Assembly: GCA_902762805.1 (NCBI GenBank)
Contig: CACWPQ010000009.1
Coordinates: 1-64,000 of the forward strand
Length of the DNA stretch: 64,000 bases
From: an uncultured Bacteroidota bacterium
GTDB lineage: Bacteria > Bacteroidota > Bacteroidia > Bacteroidales > P3
Reading direction: 5' to 3'
The translations under genes were made by a program, and so were the position numbers. The notes under the pieces are model-generated. The model was not told the DNA's origin. It ran no database searches and worked only from the letters and a program-made list of their open reading frames with translations. Of the stretch, positions 62,291 to 64,000 are shown piece by piece (the first letter of the stretch is position 1; each line of letters begins with the position of its first letter).

Positions 62291-63588
62291 AAAGGAGTCT
62301 GGATAGACTGGTCAGGCTGGTAGTGCTGGTGTCACTAGTACTGCTGGTATCCACCGCTGCCGCGCAGGACATACGCTACGAGACCGACGAGCAGTGCGGC
62401 TGCGACATTGTCTATGTAGACGGCATCGAGACCACCAAGGAGACCGATTCCACCGGCACGACGCGCTACGGCTTCCGGCGCGAGGACGGCCGCATCATCG
62501 TCCCCAACCGCTACCTCTATGTCGACCGCTTCTACGGCGCCTACTGTCGCGTGTGGAGCGACGACAGCCTGGCAGGCCTCATCGACACCAACGGTCGCGA
62601 GGTGGTACCCTGCCAATACGACGCCGTCGACCACCCCTCCGAAGGGCGCATCGCAGTTGTCCGAGGCGGGCTCAGCGGATTCACCGACCTGCAGGGCAAC
62701 CTCATCATCCCCGCCCGCTACGCCAACGCCAGTTCCTTCTCCGAAGGACGCGCCTCGGTCGCCGTCATACTCGACTCCTTCACAGTCCTCTGCACCTATA
62801 TCGACACCCTCGGCACCCCCCTCTTCGACCCCATCTACCAGAGCGCCCTACCCTACCGCGACGGCTACGCCGCCGTCTACCGCTACGACCGCTGGGGCAT
62901 GATCGACCGCGAGGGCAATCAAGTGCTGCCCAACATCTACGAACAAATCTCCACCGCCGACCACGGCATCTTCTTCGCCGGCGACGAGTGGGGGATGACC
63001 CTCTTCGACTACAGCTTCAAGCCCCTCACCACGGTGCAATACCTGCCCATCACCACCGTCAGCGACCGCCGCATCGGGGTGCTGCGTGGCGACAAATACG
63101 GCTTCCTCGACCTCAAGGGCCACGAAGTCATACCCTGCATCTACGACGAAATAGGGCGCTTCCACCTCGGCCGCGCCATGGTGCGCCTGAGCGACCGCTA
63201 CGGCATCATCGACACCAACGGCACCCTCATCCTCCCCCTGCAATACCACAACAGCAAACAGAAAAGCGGCCTCTACACCTATCGCGACAGCCTCGCCCTG
63301 GTGGAACAGGACGGCCAGTACGGCTACGTCGACCTCCAAGGCCGCCTCGCCATCCCCTTCCACTTCAACGGAGCCTTCCCCTTCAGCCAGGGACTGGCAT
63401 CGGTGCGCGTCGGCAGCCACTGGGGCTACATCGACACCCACGGCGACATCTACCTCCCCTTCATCTTCGACATCGCATCCCCCTTCGAACACGGCCGCGC
63501 AGAAATCATCTTCAACGGCGACATCCGCTACATCGACCGCCAGGGGCGCTGCGTCAAAAACTGCGGAGGAATCATCTCGTTTAGGTAA
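62287..63588 (+). CDS. WG-repeat protein
   Basis: 433 residues. Signal peptide written by a 9-bp array (LDRLVRLVVLVSLVLLVSTAAAQ), then WG-type beta repeats of ~50-60 residues (GLIDTNGREVVPCQYDAVDHPSEGRIAVV, GMIDREGNQVLPNIYEQI, GFLDLKGHEVIPCIYDEI, GIIDTNGTLILPLQYHN, GYVDLQGRLAIPFHFNGA, GYIDTHGDIYLPFIFDIA). WG repeats form periplasmic or surface propeller-like domains of unknown partner. Translational coupling to batE makes it part of the Bat unit. The stop is part of the next 7-bp array. Confidence 0.92.
   Translation: MKRSLDRLVRLVVLVSLVLLVSTAAAQDIRYETDEQCGCDIVYVDGIETTKETDSTGTTRYGFRREDGRIIVPNRYLYVDRFYGAYCRVWSDDSLAGLIDTNGREVVPCQYDAVDHPSEGRIAVVRGGLSGFTDLQGNLIIPARYANASSFSEGRASVAVILDSFTVLCTYIDTLGTPLFDPIYQSALPYRDGYAAVYRYDRWGMIDREGNQVLPNIYEQISTADHGIFFAGDEWGMTLFDYSFKPLTTVQYLPITTVSDRRIGVLRGDKYGFLDLKGHEVIPCIYDEIGRFHLGRAMVRLSDRYGIIDTNGTLILPLQYHNSKQKSGLYTYRDSLALVEQDGQYGYVDLQGRLAIPFHFNGAFPFSQGLASVRVGSHWGYIDTHGDIYLPFIFDIASPFEHGRAEIIFNGDIRYIDRQGRCVKNCGGIISFR
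62299..62352. repeat. 9-bp tandem array encoding the WG protein signal peptide
   Basis: Six 9-mers CTGGATAGA, CTGGTCAGG, CTGGTAGTG, CTGGTGTCA, CTAGTACTG, CTGGTATCC. The core CTGGT/CTAGT is the same as in batC and in the DUF6266 gene. Confidence 0.9.
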
Positions 63589-63619
63589 GGAGTAAGGAGT
63601 AAGAAGTAAGAAGTAAGAT
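63585..63619. repeat. 7-bp tandem array between the WG gene and rseC
   Basis: Five heptamers GTAAGGA twice, GTAAGAA twice, GTAAGAT. It contains the stop codon of the WG gene (63586-63588) and ends 8 bases before the rseC start. Confidence 0.95.
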
Positions 63620-63627
63620 ATAAAGAT

Positions 63628-64000
63628 ATGGAGCATATAGCAACACATGAAGGACGCGTGACGGCCGTCAAACAAGGCACCGTCAGCGTGCAGATACACT
63701 CCGTCAGCGCCTGCGCCTCCTGCCAGGCCCACGGCAAATGCGGCTTCGCCGACGCCAAAGACAAAACCCTCGACATCCCCACCGCCGACTGGCGGCGCTA
63801 CACCGAAGGCCAGGCCGTCAACGTGCACATCGGCCAGGGGCGCGGCCTGCTGGCCGTGTGGATAGCCTACATCCTGCCCGCACTGCTGCTGCTCGCCGTC
63901 ATCATAGGCCTCTCGCTGGCCGGGCTGCCCGAGCTGGCCGTCATCGGCACCACCTTCGCCGCCCTCGCACTCTACACCCTCGCGCTCTACCTCCTCCGCC
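63628..64000 (+). CDS. rseC: RseC/SoxR-reducing-system family protein, 3' partial
   Basis: 124 residues visible, cut by the window end. EGRVTAVKQGTVSVQIHSVSACASCQAHGKCGFAD is the family N-terminus with its Cys cluster (CxxC-x5-C), then two transmembrane helices (~75-97, ~102-122). In Bacteroidota this gene usually starts the rnf operon (rnfB, rnfC next), encoding an ion-pumping ferredoxin:NAD oxidoreductase; that continuation lies outside the window. Confidence 0.9.
   Translation, partial: MEHIATHEGRVTAVKQGTVSVQIHSVSACASCQAHGKCGFADAKDKTLDIPTADWRRYTEGQAVNVHIGQGRGLLAVWIAYILPALLLLAVIIGLSLAGLPELAVIGTTFAALALYTLALYLLR

Overview
The window is a high-GC chromosomal segment of a Bacteroidota bacterium, almost certainly of the order Bacteroidales. 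The evidence is: promoters of the TAnnTTTG type with an occasional upstream TTTG about 19-21 bases away; type IX secretion sorting domains (18156-19040, 36916-39291, 50173-53376); a DUF6266 protein; the Bacteroidota order nusB - DUF1573 lipoprotein - yajC - ybbR - coaE; a complete moxR-to-batE operon; and an RseC-type gene that often precedes rnf genes in this phylum. Genus cannot be set from the sequence. Most genes are housekeeping, and no insertion sequence, prophage or CRISPR array is visible.

Layout. 1-9.1 kb: a DUF6266 fragment, a lipoprotein, clpB, a GH25 lysozyme, rng, a 29-residue COX24-like basic protein, HU, a CPBP protease and tRNA-Arg(CCG). 9.2-11.5 kb: an EamA transporter, a VanX-type dipeptidase and a guanine-deaminase-like enzyme. 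11.9-18.1 kb: atpD-atpC followed, mostly with touching or overlapping ends, by rdgB, a bifunctional-nuclease/UVR protein, a BASS transporter, a HAD phosphatase, a small unknown gene and cardiolipin synthase. 19.4-26.8 kb: arginine deiminase, a four-helix-bundle (23S-IVP-like) gene enclosed by inverted 7-bp arrays, a DUF2723 membrane protein, atpB and pgk. 26.9-36.5 kb (minus strand): a TerB/J-domain protein, a GH3/beta-lactamase fusion, coaE, ybbR, yajC, a DUF1573 lipoprotein, nusB and leuS. 36.9-43.8 kb: a T9SS type B protein, a PIN toxin-antitoxin pair, a patatin lipase, a strongly structured non-coding RNA, a small HTH gene, three AT-rich secreted-protein genes and one or two small RNA candidates. 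43.9-53.4 kb: a five-domain Fe-S/FAD oxidoreductase, a thioesterase, a secreted protein, tyrS and a large T9SS cargo protein. 54.0-64 kb: moxR, DUF58, a BatD-like membrane protein, batA, batB, batC, batD, batE, a WG-repeat protein and the start of rseC.

The most unusual property is a family of short tandem arrays with fixed periods of 7, 9 or 11 bp. Unit sequence differs from locus to locus, but period stays constant. Seven-bp arrays fill intergenic junctions, where they often supply the stop or start codon, and interrupt coding regions in frame at linkers or termini (bfn, cls, leuS twice, the FAD oxidoreductase twice, GH3, the BatD-like gene). Nine-bp arrays are all in coding DNA and write signal peptides or linkers. 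Eleven-bp arrays are intergenic. One inverted pair of 7-bp arrays encloses the AT-richer four-helix-bundle gene, which suggests a small mobile unit, with the other arrays perhaps being gene-less versions or scars. A second layer consists of short REP-like palindromes. The strongest RNA finding is a promoter - long rod - GUGA tetraloop - terminator architecture at 40966-41274.
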